A stretch of 64,000 nucleotides of DNA from contig CAISMH010000017.1 of the NCBI GenBank assembly GCA_903886485.1, positions 62,001 to 126,000 of the forward strand. Direction: 5' to 3'. The DNA comes from an uncultured Burkholderiales bacterium. Its GTDB lineage: Bacteria > Pseudomonadota > Gammaproteobacteria > Burkholderiales > Burkholderiaceae_C. Position numbers and translations under genes: made by a program. The notes under the pieces are model-generated. The model saw nothing but the letters and a program-made list of their open reading frames with translations. It was not told where the DNA came from and searched no databases. Below, piece after piece: positions 43,611 to 53,908 of this stretch. How positions within the stretch are numbered: the stretch's first letter is position 1; every line of letters begins with the position of its first letter.

Positions 43611-44365
43611 TGCCTGCTTCTTTGAATCGCTGGGGTGTGAGCGCTGCGTTGGTGGCGTTGACGCTGCTGAGTTCAGGCTGTGCCACAGGCCCGAATGCCA
43701 ATCCGAACGACCCACTGGAGCCGATCAACCGCAAGGTGGCGCGCTTCAACGATGCGGTGGATGACAACGTGTTGCGTCCGGTGGCCACAGGCTACCGCGA
43801 TTACACGCCGCAGTCAGTGCAAACGGGTGTCAATAATTTCTTTCGCAACTTGTCCGATGTTTGGTCGACGGCCAACAACGGTTTACAGCTCAAGGGGCGC
43901 GAAACCGCCGAGTCGTTCATGCGCGTCGTCGTCAACACCGTCTTCGGTATTTACGGCGTGTTCGATCCAGCGACGCAAATTGGCTTACAACGCCACCCAG
44001 AAGACTTTGGACAAACCTTGGGTTACTGGGGCGTTCCCAGCGGTCCTTACGTCGTGCTGCCCGTGTTGGGGCCATCGACGGTGCGTGACACCTCTGTGTT
44101 GCCCTTGGAGTTTTCGACTGATTTCGTCATGAAGCATGATGTCGTGGGCCAGCGTAATGTGGCAATGGCTGCGCGCTTGGTAGACAAACGCGCGAGCCTG
44201 TTGCAAACCTCCGACTTGTTGACCGACGCTGCGATTGATAGATACAGTTTCACCCGTGACTCGTACCTGCAATACCGCCGAAATCAAGTCTATGACGGTA
44301 ACCCACCAGATGAAGACAACTTGGTCGACCCCAGCGCTGAACCCTCAGCGCCGTCAGCCAAGTGA
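43610..44365 (+). CDS. mlaA: Outer membrane lipoprotein MlaA (VacJ)
   Basis: 251 residues. The signal ends in a lipobox (LLSSGCATG). The mature protein has the MlaA core: DPLEPINRKVARFNDAVDDNVLRPVATGYRDYTPQSVQTGVNNFFRNLSD, ETAESFMRVVVNTVFGIYGVFDPA and the QTLGYWGVPSGPYVVLPVLGPSTVRD block. It forms a doughnut in the outer membrane that removes phospholipid from the outer leaflet. In E. coli mlaA is elsewhere; here it sits inside the mla operon, as in many betaproteobacteria. The start ATG overlaps the mlaD stop (TGATG); a GTG one codon before is possible. The C-terminal tail is acidic and Pro/Ser-rich. Confidence 0.94.
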   Translation: MPASLNRWGVSAALVALTLLSSGCATGPNANPNDPLEPINRKVARFNDAVDDNVLRPVATGYRDYTPQSVQTGVNNFFRNLSDVWSTANNGLQLKGRETAESFMRVVVNTVFGIYGVFDPATQIGLQRHPEDFGQTLGYWGVPSGPYVVLPVLGPSTVRDTSVLPLEFSTDFVMKHDVVGQRNVAMAARLVDKRASLLQTSDLLTDAAIDRYSFTRDSYLQYRRNQVYDGNPPDEDNLVDPSAEPSAPSAK

Positions 44366-44412
44366 GTCGAAGCCCTGTTCAAAATAAACATGACTCATTG
44401 GAGTTTGAAGCC

Positions 44413-45054
44413 ATGAAGCAATTTTTGTCACGCCGCGATGCATTGGCTTGGGTGTTTGGTTTTGCCTGCGCGTTCGGCATGGTCGGCGCCGTGCATGCGG
44501 CCGAGGAGTCGGCGGACATGTTTGTGAAGCGCGTTTCGGGCGATATCTTGGATGCCATCAAAGCAGACAAGTCCATCCACAACGGTGATGTGAACAAAAT
44601 CGTGGTGCTGGTGGACCAGCGCGTGATGCCCAACGTCAACTTCTTGCGCATGACAGCCTCTGCTGTGGGGCCCGGCTGGCGTCAGGCCACGCCTGAGCAG
44701 CAAAAGCGCCTGCAAGACGAGTTCAAAACACTGCTGGTTCGCACCTATGCAGGTGCTTTGGGCCAAGTCAATGACCAAACCATTGTGGTCAAGCCCTTGC
44801 GTGCGGCAGCCGATGACAAAGAAGTGTTGGTTCGCACCGAAGTGCGCGGCAAGGGCGACCCCGTTCAGTTGGACTACCGAGTCGAAAAAACCACCGATGG
44901 CTCCTGGAAGGTCTACAACATGAACGTCATGGGCATTTGGTTGGTGGAGAACTACAAAACGCAGTTCGCCCAAGAAATCAATGCCAAAGGCGTGGATGGT
45001 TTGATCGCCAGCTTGGTCGATCGCAATAAAACCAACGCGCGCGCAGCCAAATAA
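44413..45054 (+). CDS. mlaC: Periplasmic phospholipid carrier MlaC
   Basis: 213 residues with a signal peptide (MKQFLSRRDALAWVFGFACAFGMVGAVHA). The mature part has the Tol-Tol/MlaC pattern: VLVDQRVMPNVNFLRMTASAVGPGWRQATPEQQKRLQDEFKTLLVRTYAGAL, then DYRVEKTTDGSWKVYNMNVMGIWLVENYKTQFAQEINAKGVDGLI. It shuttles phospholipid across the periplasm between MlaA and MlaD. The upstream in-frame region overlapping mlaA is not signal-like, so the ATG at 44413 is used. Confidence 0.95.
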   Translation: MKQFLSRRDALAWVFGFACAFGMVGAVHAAEESADMFVKRVSGDILDAIKADKSIHNGDVNKIVVLVDQRVMPNVNFLRMTASAVGPGWRQATPEQQKRLQDEFKTLLVRTYAGALGQVNDQTIVVKPLRAAADDKEVLVRTEVRGKGDPVQLDYRVEKTTDGSWKVYNMNVMGIWLVENYKTQFAQEINAKGVDGLIASLVDRNKTNARAAK

Positions 45055-45057
45055 ACC

Positions 45058-45345
45058 ATGACTGCCCAACACACTTCCGTCGTCTTGCCTGCCGTGTTGA
45101 TGCAGGCCCAAGCGCAGGCGGTGACCAACGAGTTGGCGCCCTTGTTGAGTGCGTGTGTCTCTGAGGGCGAAGAGGCCGTGCTCGATGCGTCGGCATTGAG
45201 CCAGTTTGACTCTTCGGCCTTGGCAGTCATTTTGGCGTGTCGCCGTGCGGTGTTGGCTCGGGGCGCACACTTGCGTGTCACGGGCCTTCCTGCGCGCGCT
45301 CAAGCTTTGGCCAAGGTCTATGGCCTGAGTGCCTTGATCCCTTAA
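45058..45345 (+). CDS. mlaB: MlaB-type STAS domain protein
   Basis: 95 residues forming a single STAS domain: AVTNELAPLLSACVSEGEEAVLDASALSQFDSSALAVILACRRAVLARGAHLRVTGLPARAQALAKVYGLSALIP. The DSSALAVIL stretch is the family hallmark. MlaB is the small cytosolic subunit that stabilises MlaF. It starts three bases after mlaC and is the last mla gene; 85 bases separate it from the next ABC transporter. Confidence 0.93.
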   Translation: MTAQHTSVVLPAVLMQAQAQAVTNELAPLLSACVSEGEEAVLDASALSQFDSSALAVILACRRAVLARGAHLRVTGLPARAQALAKVYGLSALIP

Positions 45346-45430
45346 AACTTCTTTTCTTCGCGCTGCCCGGGCGTTGCAAGTCAGGGCCACATCGAGGCTA
45401 TTCGTAAAGCCTTAAAATCCAAGGCTACTC

Positions 45431-46348
45431 ATGCCCGCTATCTCTTTCCAATCCGTCTCCAAAACTTTTTCCACTGCCCGAGGTCCGTTTCAGGCGCTCG
45501 ATGGCGTGCGTTTTGATGTCCAAAAAGGCGAGTTCTTCGGACTCCTCGGCCCCAACGGTGCGGGCAAGACCACCCTCATCAGCATTTTGGCTGGTCTGGC
45601 CCAAGCCACTTCAGGCGCCGTGCTGGTGCATGGTGTGGATGTCGCCACCCAATCGGCCCAAGCCCGTCGCCTGTTGGGTGTGGTGCCGCAAGAGTTGGTG
45701 TTTGACCCATTTTTCAATGTGCGCGAGGCGTTGAAGTTTCAGTCGGGCTACTTTGGCGTCAAGCACAACGACGATTGGATTGACGAGCTGTTGCACAGCC
45801 TCGGCCTGGCCGACAAAGCCAATCACAACATGCGTCAGCTCTCGGGCGGCATGAAGCGCCGCATGTTGGTGGTGCAAGCCTTGGTGCACAAACCCCCCGT
45901 CATCGTGTTAGACGAGCCCACCGCCGGTGTGGACGTGGAGTTGCGTCAAACCTTGTGGCAGTTCATTGCCAAACTCAACCGCGAGGGCAGCACCGTGCTG
46001 CTGACCACGCATTACCTCGAAGAGGCCGAGGCCTTGTGCAGCCGCATTGCTATGTTGAAAAACGGCAAAGTGGTGGCGCTCGACACCACCACCGAGTTGC
46101 TCAAAGCGGCGTCCAGCAATGTGCTGCGCTTCAAACTCGACGCCGAGTTGCCTGCCGCACTCGCTGCCAAGGCGCGTGTGACAGGTCGCATCGTGCAGTT
46201 CCCTGCCAATGATGCTTTGGAGATTGAGCGCTACCTCGCCGCTGTGCGAGAAGCCGGTTTGCAGGCGCAAGACGTGGAAATTCGCAAGGCCGATTTGGAA
46301 GATGTGTTCCTTGATGTGATGCATAGCAGTGATGAGGTGGCACTATGA
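45431..46348 (+). CDS. ABC-2 type exporter ATP-binding protein (YadG-like)
   Basis: 305 residues. Walker A GPNGAGKTT, signature LSGGMKRR, Walker B VIVLDEPTAGVD, H-loop TTHYLEEAE, then a C-terminal extension (about 80 residues) usual for the DrrA/YadG group. It pairs with the ABC-2 permease downstream. The E. coli counterparts yadGH have no settled substrate; relatives export drugs, polysaccharides or lipids. The location between the mla genes and murA hints at an envelope role, by inference only. Confidence 0.9.
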   Translation: MPAISFQSVSKTFSTARGPFQALDGVRFDVQKGEFFGLLGPNGAGKTTLISILAGLAQATSGAVLVHGVDVATQSAQARRLLGVVPQELVFDPFFNVREALKFQSGYFGVKHNDDWIDELLHSLGLADKANHNMRQLSGGMKRRMLVVQALVHKPPVIVLDEPTAGVDVELRQTLWQFIAKLNREGSTVLLTTHYLEEAEALCSRIAMLKNGKVVALDTTTELLKAASSNVLRFKLDAELPAALAAKARVTGRIVQFPANDALEIERYLAAVREAGLQAQDVEIRKADLEDVFLDVMHSSDEVAL

Positions 46349-46379
46349 GCCCCCACATTCGTCACTGCGTGTTCTCACT

Positions 46380-46420
46380 GCCCCCCGAGGGGGCGTTGCC
46401 CTCCTTGGGGCGGCCCTGCG
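46380..46420. repeat. GC-rich palindromic repeat inside the ABC-2 operon
   Basis: A GCCCCC/GGGGGC hairpin with a 3-base loop (46380-46394) is followed by GCCCTCCTTGGGGCGGCC. Elements of the form GCCCCCTCGAGGGGGC with TTGGGGCGGCCC nearby are common dispersed palindromes in Comamonadaceae genomes, to my recollection. It fills the 82-base gap between the ATPase and permease genes and does not encode protein. Confidence 0.65.
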
Positions 46421-46430
46421 GAGGTCAACC

Positions 46431-47213
46431 ATGATGACCGGCTGGACCATGCTGTTTTACAAAGAGGTGCTGCGCTTTTGGAAAGTCGGTTTCCAAACGG
46501 TAGCGGCCCCCGTACTCACCGCGGTGATGTACCTGATGATTTTTGGCCACGTGCTAGAAGCCCATGTGCAGGTGTACGACGGCGTGAGCTACACCGCGTT
46601 TTTGATTCCTGGCCTCGTGATGATGAGCGTGTTGCAAAACGCGTTTGCCAACAGTTCGTCCTCCATGGTGCAAAGCAAGATCATGGGCAATTTGGTGTTC
46701 TTGCTGCTCACGCCGCTGTCGCACTGGAGCTGGTTTTTTGCGTACGCGCTGTCGGCCATGGTGCGTGGTTTGCTCGTCGGTGCAGGCGTGTTGCTGGCGG
46801 GCGTGCTGTTTGTGTGGCAATCGTCGGTGCTGAACTTTTCCCTCCTGCCCGCGCAACCGGTGTGGGTCATCACCTTTGCCGTGTTGGGGGCGCTGATGCT
46901 TGGGGGCTTGGGCTTGATCGCGGGCTTGTGGGCGGACAAGTTTGACCAAATGGCGGCTTTTCAAAACTTCATCATCATGCCGATGACGTTTTTGAGTGGT
47001 GTGTTTTATTCCATCCACTCATTGCCGAGCTTTTGGCAAAGCGTGAGCCACCTCAACCCCTTCTTCTACATGATTGACGGTTTTCGCTTTGGCTTCTTTG
47101 GTCAGAGCGATGTGTCGCCTTGGTTGAGCTTGGGCGTGGTGGGCGTGTGTTTGACGCTGGTGTCTGGCACCGCGCTGCACTTGCTGCGCACGGGCTACAA
47201 AATTCGGGGCTAA
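46431..47213 (+). CDS. ABC-2 type exporter permease (YadH-like)
   Basis: 260 residues with six hydrophobic segments. It fits the ABC-2 membrane family: FYKEVLRFWKVGFQTVAAPVLTAVMYLMIFG at the start, FLIPGLVMMSVLQNAFANSSSSM, and the conserved C-terminal FQNFIIMPMTFLSGVFYSIHSLP....HLNPFFYMIDGFRFGFFG. The frame is open 34 codons upstream, but that reads through the palindromic repeat; the ATG at 46431 has GGAGG seven bases before it. It forms the channel for the preceding ATPase. Confidence 0.92.
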   Translation: MMTGWTMLFYKEVLRFWKVGFQTVAAPVLTAVMYLMIFGHVLEAHVQVYDGVSYTAFLIPGLVMMSVLQNAFANSSSSMVQSKIMGNLVFLLLTPLSHWSWFFAYALSAMVRGLLVGAGVLLAGVLFVWQSSVLNFSLLPAQPVWVITFAVLGALMLGGLGLIAGLWADKFDQMAAFQNFIIMPMTFLSGVFYSIHSLPSFWQSVSHLNPFFYMIDGFRFGFFGQSDVSPWLSLGVVGVCLTLVSGTALHLLRTGYKIRG

Positions 47214-47223
47214 AAGGTATTCC

Positions 47224-47469
47224 ATGACAGCACAAGAATTACAAGCGTTGATTGCCGCAGGCCTGCCCTGCGAGCACTTGCACGTCGAAGGCGATGGTCG
47301 TCATTGGTATGCCACCTTGGTGTCTGCCGAGTTTGAAGGCAAGCGCTTGATTCAACGTCACCAAAAGGTGTACGCCACGTTGGGCGAAAAAATCAAAACC
47401 GACGAGGTGCACGCCTTGTCCATGAAAACCTACACGCCTGCCGAGTGGCAAGCGGCGCCAAAAGTTTAA
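47224..47469 (+). CDS. ibaG: BolA/IbaG family protein
   Basis: 81 residues, a single BolA domain: [70 protein letters not shown]. The LIQRHQ.VY..LGEKI block with the invariant histidine, and position directly before murA, match IbaG (YrbA). BolA-type proteins bind monothiol glutaredoxins with a shared 2Fe-2S cluster and affect envelope and acid stress. Confidence 0.93.
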   Translation: MTAQELQALIAAGLPCEHLHVEGDGRHWYATLVSAEFEGKRLIQRHQKVYATLGEKIKTDEVHALSMKTYTPAEWQAAPKV

Positions 47470-47477
47470 GAAACCCT

Positions 47478-48758
47478 ATGGATAAATTACTCGTTCGCGG
47501 CGGCCGCACACTCAATGGCGAAGTGCTGATTTCTGGCGCTAAAAACGCGGCCTTGCCCGAGCTGTGCGCAGCCTTGTTGACCGATCAGCCTGTCACGTTG
47601 CACAACGTGCCGCAGTTGCAAGACGTGGCCACCATGCTCAAACTCATCCGCAACATGGGTGTAACGGCCGAGCGCGCAGACGACGGCACAGTCAGCTTGG
47701 ATGCGGGTGGTTTGAACAACCCAGAAGCCCCTTACGAGTTGGTGAAAACCATGCGCGCTTCGGTGCTCGCACTTGGCCCTTTGCTGGCCCGCTTTGGCCA
47801 TGCCAAAGTGTCCTTGCCCGGTGGCTGCGCCATTGGCTCGCGCCCCGTCGACCAGCACTTGAAAGGCTTGCAAGCCATGGGTGCTGAGATTGAGGTGGAG
47901 CACGGCTACATGGTGGCCAAATTGGGCGGCGGTCGCACACGCCTCAAAGGCGCCCGCATTGCCACCGACATGGTGACGGTGACCGGCACCGAAAACTTCC
48001 TGATGGCGGCGGCCTTGGCTGACGGCGAGACGGTGTTGGAAAACGCCGCGCAAGAACCCGAGATTCCAGACTTGGCCGAAATGCTCATTGCCATGGGCGC
48101 CAAGATTGAAGGCCACGGCACCAGCCGCATTCACATCCAAGGCGTGGAACGCTTGCACGGCTGCACCCACAAAGTGGTGGCGGACCGTATCGAGGCAGGC
48201 ACCTTCTTGTGCGCGGTAGCCGCCACGGGCGGCGATGTGTTTTTGCGCCATGCCCGCGCCGACCATTTGGACGCCGTCATCGACAAGTTGCGCGATGCAG
48301 GCGCCACCGTGACGGCCCACGAAGACGGCATTCGCATCCAAGGCACGGCCCCTGCGTATGAACACCTCAAAGCGCAAAACTTCCGCACCACCGAATACCC
48401 AGGCTTTCCCACCGACATGCAAGCGCAGTTCATGGTGTTGAACGCGATTGCCAAGGGCGCTTCAAAAGTGACCGAGACGATTTTTGAAAACCGCTTCATG
48501 CACGTCAACGAGTTGGTGCGCTTGGGCGCACACATCCAAATCGACGGCAAGGTGGCGGTGCTCGAAGGTGTGAAGCAACTCTCGGGGGCCACCGTGATGG
48601 CCACCGACTTGCGCGCTTCGGCCTCGCTGGTGATTGCGGGCTTGGTGGCCGATGGTGAAACCTTGGTGGACCGCATCTACCACTTGGACCGCGGCTACGA
48701 CAAGATGGAAGCCAAGCTGCGCGCGATTGGGGCGGACATTGAAAGAGTCAAATCATGA
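47478..48758 (+). CDS. murA: UDP-N-acetylglucosamine 1-carboxyvinyltransferase
   Basis: 426 residues of the EPSP synthase fold. The phosphoenolpyruvate-binding cysteine is Cys117 in [13 protein letters not shown], so it should be fosfomycin-sensitive. Substrate-binding Lys22-Asn23 lie in [12 protein letters not shown], and the late block [15 protein letters not shown] is conserved. It commits UDP-GlcNAc to peptidoglycan synthesis. Its stop overlaps the hisG start by four bases, so the cell-wall gene and the histidine operon are translationally linked. Confidence 0.97.
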   Translation: MDKLLVRGGRTLNGEVLISGAKNAALPELCAALLTDQPVTLHNVPQLQDVATMLKLIRNMGVTAERADDGTVSLDAGGLNNPEAPYELVKTMRASVLALGPLLARFGHAKVSLPGGCAIGSRPVDQHLKGLQAMGAEIEVEHGYMVAKLGGGRTRLKGARIATDMVTVTGTENFLMAAALADGETVLENAAQEPEIPDLAEMLIAMGAKIEGHGTSRIHIQGVERLHGCTHKVVADRIEAGTFLCAVAATGGDVFLRHARADHLDAVIDKLRDAGATVTAHEDGIRIQGTAPAYEHLKAQNFRTTEYPGFPTDMQAQFMVLNAIAKGASKVTETIFENRFMHVNELVRLGAHIQIDGKVAVLEGVKQLSGATVMATDLRASASLVIAGLVADGETLVDRIYHLDRGYDKMEAKLRAIGADIERVKS

Positions 48759-49423
48759 TCACACTCGCGCTCTCCAAAGGCCGCATCTTTGATGAAACCA
48801 TGCCGCTGCTCCAAGCCGCAGGCATTGAGGTGCTGGAAGACCCAGAAAAATCGCGCAAGCTCATCTTGCCCACCAACCACGCCAACGTGCGCGTGGTGCT
48901 GGTGCGTGCGTCGGATGTGCCCACGTATGTGCAATACGGCGGCGCTGATTTGGGTGTGACGGGTCTGGACACCCTCATCGAACACGGCGGTGGTGTGGCA
49001 GGTGGCGTGGCCACCACGGGCTTATACCAACCCCTCGATTTGCAAATCGCCAAATGCCGCATGAGCGTGGCTGTGCGTTCTGACTTCGACTACGCTGGGA
49101 TGGTCAAGCAAGGCGCACGTTTGAAAGTGGCCACCAAGTACACCACCATTGCACGTGACTTCTTCGCCAGCAAAGGCGTGCACGTGGATTTGGTCAAGCT
49201 CTATGGCTCCATGGAATTGGCCCCGCTCACTGGCTTGGCCGATGCCATCGTGGACTTGGTGTCCACCGGCAACACGCTCAAAGCCAACCACTTGGTAGAA
49301 GTCGAGCGCATCATGGACATCAGCTCGCGCTTGGTGGTCAACCAAGCGGCGCTCAAGATGAAGCAGGCCGACATTCGCCGCATCATCGACGCCTTTGCGG
49401 CCGCTTTGCCAGCAGCCAAATAA
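48755..49423 (+). CDS. hisG: ATP phosphoribosyltransferase, short form
   Basis: 222 residues, the short HisG form that lacks the C-terminal regulatory domain and normally needs HisZ as partner; hisZ is not in this window. Conserved: [80 protein letters not shown]. It catalyses the first step of histidine synthesis. It begins inside the murA stop region; no separate promoter or leader peptide is visible. Confidence 0.96.
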   Translation: MITLALSKGRIFDETMPLLQAAGIEVLEDPEKSRKLILPTNHANVRVVLVRASDVPTYVQYGGADLGVTGLDTLIEHGGGVAGGVATTGLYQPLDLQIAKCRMSVAVRSDFDYAGMVKQGARLKVATKYTTIARDFFASKGVHVDLVKLYGSMELAPLTGLADAIVDLVSTGNTLKANHLVEVERIMDISSRLVVNQAALKMKQADIRRIIDAFAAALPAAK

Positions 49424-49448
49424 ACCTTTCACCACACACGTACACAAG

Positions 49449-50762
49449 ATGGCCAAACCGCTTCGTCTCTCGACCACCAGCCCCAGCTTTGAAGCCGATT
49501 TCAAAGCGCGGCTGCATTGGTCTGCCGACACCGACGCGGCCATCGAGCAACGCGTGGCCGACATCTTGGCCGACGTGCAACTGCGCGGCGACGCCGCCGT
49601 GCTGGAATACACCGAGCGCTTTGATGGCCTGAAGGCCGACAGCATGGCCGCGTTGGAGTTGACGCAAAAGGAACTCAAAGCCGCCTTCGACGCTTTGCCC
49701 GCCGAACAACGCGAGGCCTTGCAAGCCGCCGCTGCCCGCGTGCGCAGCTACCACGAGGCGCAAAAGAAAGCCAGCGGTGAAAGCTGGACCTACCGCGATG
49801 CCGATGGCACCTTGCTGGGCCAAAAAGTGACACCGCTCGACCGCGTGGGCATCTACGTGCCCGGTGGCAAAGCCGCGTATCCCTCCAGCGTGTTGATGAA
49901 CGCCATTCCTGCGCACGTCGCGGGCGTGGAAGAAATCATCATGGTCGTGCCTACGCCTAAGGGCGAAAAGAACCCGCTCGTGTTGGCCGCCGCCTATGTG
50001 GCTGGCGTGAGCCGCGCCTTCACCATCGGTGGCGCACAAGCCGTGGCTGCCTTGGCCTATGGCACTGCCACGGTGCCAGCGGTGGACAAAATCACTGGCC
50101 CTGGCAACGCCTATGTGGCTGCTGCCAAGCGCCGTGTGTTTGGCACGGTGGGCATTGACATGATTGCAGGCCCCAGCGAAATTTTGGTGCTGGCCGATGG
50201 CTCTACCCCCGCCGATTGGGTGGCCATGGATTTGTTCAGCCAAGCTGAACACGACGAATTGGCGCAAAGCGTGTTGCTCTGCCCAGACGCTGCGTACATC
50301 GACCGCGTGCAAGCCGAGATCGAACGTTTGCTGCCGCACATGCCGCGCAAAGACATCATCGAAAAATCGCTCAATGGCCGTGGTGTGCTCATCCACACCC
50401 GCAGCATGGAAGAAGCCTGCGCCATCAGCAACCGCATTGCGCCCGAACACTTGGAGGTGTCTAGCCATGAGCCGCACAAGTGGGAGCCGCTGCTCAAGCA
50501 CGCAGGTGCCATCTTCTTGGGCGCGTACACGAGTGAGAGCTTGGGCGACTACTGCGCTGGCCCTAACCACGTGTTGCCCACCAGCGGCACGGCGCGTTTC
50601 AGCTCGCCCTTGGGCGTCTACGACTTTCAAAAGCGCAGCAGCTTGATCGAGGTGAGTGAGCAGGGTGCGCAAACGCTGGGCAAAATTGCCGCCGTGTTGG
50701 CCTATGGCGAAGGCTTGCAAGCGCATGCGATGGCCGCTGAGTTCCGTTTGAAGAAAGACTGA
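49449..50762 (+). CDS. hisD: Histidinol dehydrogenase
   Basis: 437 residues. It oxidises histidinol to histidine in two NAD-dependent steps. Present: [53 protein letters not shown], the zinc ligands in [12 protein letters not shown] and the late [23 protein letters not shown]. The frame is open 18 codons before the ATG at 49449, overlapping hisG, but those residues are not conserved. Confidence 0.97.
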   Translation: MAKPLRLSTTSPSFEADFKARLHWSADTDAAIEQRVADILADVQLRGDAAVLEYTERFDGLKADSMAALELTQKELKAAFDALPAEQREALQAAAARVRSYHEAQKKASGESWTYRDADGTLLGQKVTPLDRVGIYVPGGKAAYPSSVLMNAIPAHVAGVEEIIMVVPTPKGEKNPLVLAAAYVAGVSRAFTIGGAQAVAALAYGTATVPAVDKITGPGNAYVAAAKRRVFGTVGIDMIAGPSEILVLADGSTPADWVAMDLFSQAEHDELAQSVLLCPDAAYIDRVQAEIERLLPHMPRKDIIEKSLNGRGVLIHTRSMEEACAISNRIAPEHLEVSSHEPHKWEPLLKHAGAIFLGAYTSESLGDYCAGPNHVLPTSGTARFSSPLGVYDFQKRSSLIEVSEQGAQTLGKIAAVLAYGEGLQAHAMAAEFRLKKD

Positions 50763-50768
50763 TCAGAT

Positions 50769-51896
50769 ATGACGACTCAAACGAACAAGGCGCTGCGTTT
50801 CATTCGTCCCGACGTCCAAGCCATGCACGCATATGCCGTGCAGCACTCGGTGGGCATGGTCAAGCTTGACGCCATGGAAAACCCGTTCACCCTCTCGCCT
50901 GAATTGCAAGCCGAGTTGGGCAAGCGTTTGGGTGCGGTGGAAGTCAACCGCTACCCCGGCGCACGCATCGACGACCTCAAAACCGCGTTGGCGAAATACG
51001 TTGATTTGCCCGCGGGTTTGGGCTTGATGCTGGGCAATGGCTCGGACGAACTCATCTCGTTGCTGTCCATGGCGTGTGCGGTGCCAAACGCCAAAGTCGT
51101 GGCCCCAGAGCCCGGCTTTGTCATGTACGGCATGAGCGCCAAGCTGCAAGGTTTGCAGTACATCGGTGTGCCCTTGAAGGCCGACTTTGCGTTGGACGAA
51201 GCGGCCATGTCTGCCGCCATCGCGCAGCACGAGCCCGCCATTGTGTACATCGCGTACCCCAACAACCCCACCGCCAATTTGTGGGACGCCGACACCATTC
51301 GCCGTCTCATCACGCAGGTCAGTGCCTATGGTGGCTTGGTGGTGATGGACGAGGCCTATCAGCCGTTCTCCAGCAAAAGCTGGCTCGACGAAATTCGCCA
51401 ACACCCTGAGGCCAACGCCCATGTGCTGCTGATGCGCACCTTGTCTAAGTTTGGCTTGGCCGGCATTCGCTTGGGCTACATGATTGCGCCCACCGCGCTG
51501 ATCAACGAGATCGACAAACTGCGTCCGCCCTACAACGTGAGTGTGCTCAATGCCGAATGCGCTTTGTTTGCGCTTGAGCACAGCGAGGTGTTTGCACTGC
51601 AAGCGACGGTCATTCGGGCCGAGCGCGAGGCTTTGTTCAACGCCTTGCAGCAGATGGCGGGCGTGACGCCCTATGCCAGCGAAGCCAACATGATGGTGCT
51701 GCGCTTTGACGGCGATGCCCATGCAGCCAGCCGCGCTTTTGAGGTACTCAAGACGCACCACGTGTTGGTGAAGAACGTTTCTAAAATGCACCCCTTGCTG
51801 GCCAACTGCTTGCGCTTGACCATTGGCACGCCCGACGAGAACCGACAACTTTTGGCTGCTCTGCAAGCCGCCCTCTTAATCGAAAGTCACACATGA
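50769..51896 (+). CDS. hisC: Histidinol-phosphate aminotransferase
   Basis: 375 residues, fold type I PLP enzyme. The PLP lysine is in [16 protein letters not shown]; substrate and cofactor contacts include [17 protein letters not shown] and DEAYQPFS. It transaminates imidazole-acetol phosphate. It follows hisD by six bases and overlaps hisB by four. Confidence 0.96.
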   Translation: MTTQTNKALRFIRPDVQAMHAYAVQHSVGMVKLDAMENPFTLSPELQAELGKRLGAVEVNRYPGARIDDLKTALAKYVDLPAGLGLMLGNGSDELISLLSMACAVPNAKVVAPEPGFVMYGMSAKLQGLQYIGVPLKADFALDEAAMSAAIAQHEPAIVYIAYPNNPTANLWDADTIRRLITQVSAYGGLVVMDEAYQPFSSKSWLDEIRQHPEANAHVLLMRTLSKFGLAGIRLGYMIAPTALINEIDKLRPPYNVSVLNAECALFALEHSEVFALQATVIRAEREALFNALQQMAGVTPYASEANMMVLRFDGDAHAASRAFEVLKTHHVLVKNVSKMHPLLANCLRLTIGTPDENRQLLAALQAALLIESHT

Positions 51897-52486
51897 CCGC
51901 TCGCACCGCTGAAGTTAGCCGCAACACGGCTGAGACCCAAATCACCGTCAAGATCAACCTCGACGGCACGGGTCAATCCAAGCTCTCGACGGGCATTGGT
52001 TTTTTTGACCACATGCTCGACCAAATCGCGCGTCATGGACTGATTGACCTCGACATCCAAGCCAAGGGCGACTTGCACATTGACGGCCACCACACGGTGG
52101 AAGACGTGGGCATCACCTTGGGCCAAGCCTTTGCCAAGGCCGTGGGCGACAAAAAAGGCATTCGCCGCTATGGCCACGCCTATGTGCCGCTGGACGAAGC
52201 CCTCAGCCGCGTGGTGGTGGACTTCTCGGGCCGTCCCGGCCTCATCATGCACGTGCCGTTCAAGAGCGGCATGATTGGCGGGTTCGACAGCCAATTGGCG
52301 TTTGAGTTTTTCCAAGGCTTTGTGAACCACGCCTTCGTGACCTTGCACATTGACAACCTGCGCGGCGAAAACGCGCACCACCAAGCCGAGACTGTGTTCA
52401 AAGCGTTTGCTCGCGCCTTGCGTGCCGCACTGGAGCTGGACCCACGCTCTGCGGGCGTGATTCCCTCGACCAAAGGCAGTTTGTGA
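51893..52486 (+). CDS. hisB: Imidazoleglycerol-phosphate dehydratase
   Basis: 197 residues, the monofunctional dehydratase without the N-terminal histidinol phosphatase found in enterobacterial HisB. Metal-binding segments: [32 protein letters not shown], and [15 protein letters not shown] with [21 protein letters not shown] separate histidinol-phosphatase must be encoded elsewhere. ATG overlaps the hisC stop. Confidence 0.97.
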   Translation: MTARTAEVSRNTAETQITVKINLDGTGQSKLSTGIGFFDHMLDQIARHGLIDLDIQAKGDLHIDGHHTVEDVGITLGQAFAKAVGDKKGIRRYGHAYVPLDEALSRVVVDFSGRPGLIMHVPFKSGMIGGFDSQLAFEFFQGFVNHAFVTLHIDNLRGENAHHQAETVFKAFARALRAALELDPRSAGVIPSTKGSL

Positions 52487-52498
52487 CCGCCCACGCGT

Positions 52499-53149
52499 AT
52501 GCATAACAAAGTCGCGGTCGTTGATTACGGCATGGGCAACCTGCGCTCGGTGGCGCAGGCGGTCATGCATGCGGCCTCGGCGGTGGACCATGCCGAGGTG
52601 GTCGTCACCTCTGACCCGCAAGTGGTGCATGACGCGCACCGTGTGGTCTTGCCCGGCCAAGGCGCCATGCCCGACTGCATGCGCGAGTTGCGCGAGTCCG
52701 GCTTGCTGGATGCGGTGATGGACGCCGCCCACAAAAAGCCCTTGTTCGGCGTGTGCGTGGGCATGCAAATGCTGCTCGACCACAGTGCCGAGGGCAACAC
52801 GCCCAGCCTAGGTTTGATTCCAGGCGAAGTGGTGCAGTTTGATTTGGCAGGTCGCACCCAAGCCGACGGCAGTCGCTTCAAAGTGCCGCAAATGGGCTGG
52901 AACCAAGTGCAGCCCACCCGCCCACACTTCATGTGGACCGATGTACCCGACGGCAGCTACTTCTATTTCGTGCACAGTTTCTACGCCCGCCCTGCCAATT
53001 CAGCCCACAGCGCGGCCCAAACGGACTACGGTGGCCTTTTTACCTGCGCCGTGGCCCGCGATAACATTTTTGCGACACAATTTCACCCGGAAAAAAGCGC
53101 GGCGCATGGTTTGGCCTTGTACCGCAATTTTCTGCACTGGAACCCTTGA
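52499..53149 (+). CDS. hisH: Imidazole glycerol phosphate synthase, glutaminase subunit
   Basis: 216 residues, class I glutamine amidotransferase. [15 protein letters not shown] at the start, the nucleophile cysteine in [13 protein letters not shown], and the His/Glu pair in [13 protein letters not shown]. It supplies ammonia to HisF through a tunnel. HisH and HisF are separated here by hisA and the mutarotase gene. Confidence 0.96.
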   Translation: MHNKVAVVDYGMGNLRSVAQAVMHAASAVDHAEVVVTSDPQVVHDAHRVVLPGQGAMPDCMRELRESGLLDAVMDAAHKKPLFGVCVGMQMLLDHSAEGNTPSLGLIPGEVVQFDLAGRTQADGSRFKVPQMGWNQVQPTRPHFMWTDVPDGSYFYFVHSFYARPANSAHSAAQTDYGGLFTCAVARDNIFATQFHPEKSAAHGLALYRNFLHWNP

Positions 53150-53164
53150 ACTTTTAACGCCATC

Positions 53165-53908
53165 ATGTATTTAATTCCCGCCATCGACCTCAAAGACGGA
53201 CATTGCGTGCGTCTCAAACAAGGTGACATGGAGCAATCCACCACCTTCGGTGAAGACCCTGCGCAAATGGCGCTCAATTGGGTGGCCAAAGGCGCACGGC
53301 GTTTGCACTTGGTGGACTTGAATGGTGCTTTTGCAGGCACGCCTCAGAACAAAGTGGCCATCAAAGCCATTTTGAAAGCGGTGGGTCATGACATTCCAGT
53401 GCAGTTGGGTGGCGGTATTCGCGACCTCGACACGATTGAAAAATACATCGATGCGGGCTTGCGCTACGTCATCATCGGCACCGCCGCCGTGAAGAACCCT
53501 GGCTTTTTGCGCGATGCGTGCAGCGCTTTTGGCGGTCACATCATCGTCGGCCTTGACGCCAAAGACGGCAAAGTGGCTACCGATGGTTGGAGCAAACTCA
53601 CCGGTCACGAGGTGGCTGACCTTGGCAAAAAGTTTGAAGACTACGGCGTCGAGTCCATCATCTACACCGACATTGGTCGTGATGGCATGCTCAGCGGCAT
53701 CAACATTGACGCCACCGTCAAGCTGGCCCAAGCCGTTTCCATTCCCATCATCGCGTCTGGCGGTTTGTCCAACATGGCCGACATCGAACAGCTGTGCGCC
53801 GTGGAAGGCGAAGGCGTGGAAGGCGTGATTTGCGGTCGCGCCATTTACAGCGGCGACTTGGACTTTGAAAAAGCCCAGGCCCGCGCTGACGAACTCAATG
53901 GCTCATGA
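53165..53908 (+). CDS. hisA: Phosphoribosylformimino-5-aminoimidazole carboxamide ribotide isomerase
   Basis: 247 residues, TIM barrel. It has the catalytic aspartate in [18 protein letters not shown], the phosphate-binding [28 protein letters not shown], the second catalytic Asp in [14 protein letters not shown], and a final [14 protein letters not shown] / [11 protein letters not shown] phosphate site. Its end overlaps the mutarotase gene by 11 bases. Confidence 0.97.
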   Translation: MYLIPAIDLKDGHCVRLKQGDMEQSTTFGEDPAQMALNWVAKGARRLHLVDLNGAFAGTPQNKVAIKAILKAVGHDIPVQLGGGIRDLDTIEKYIDAGLRYVIIGTAAVKNPGFLRDACSAFGGHIIVGLDAKDGKVATDGWSKLTGHEVADLGKKFEDYGVESIIYTDIGRDGMLSGINIDATVKLAQAVSIPIIASGGLSNMADIEQLCAVEGEGVEGVICGRAIYSGDLDFEKAQARADELNGS

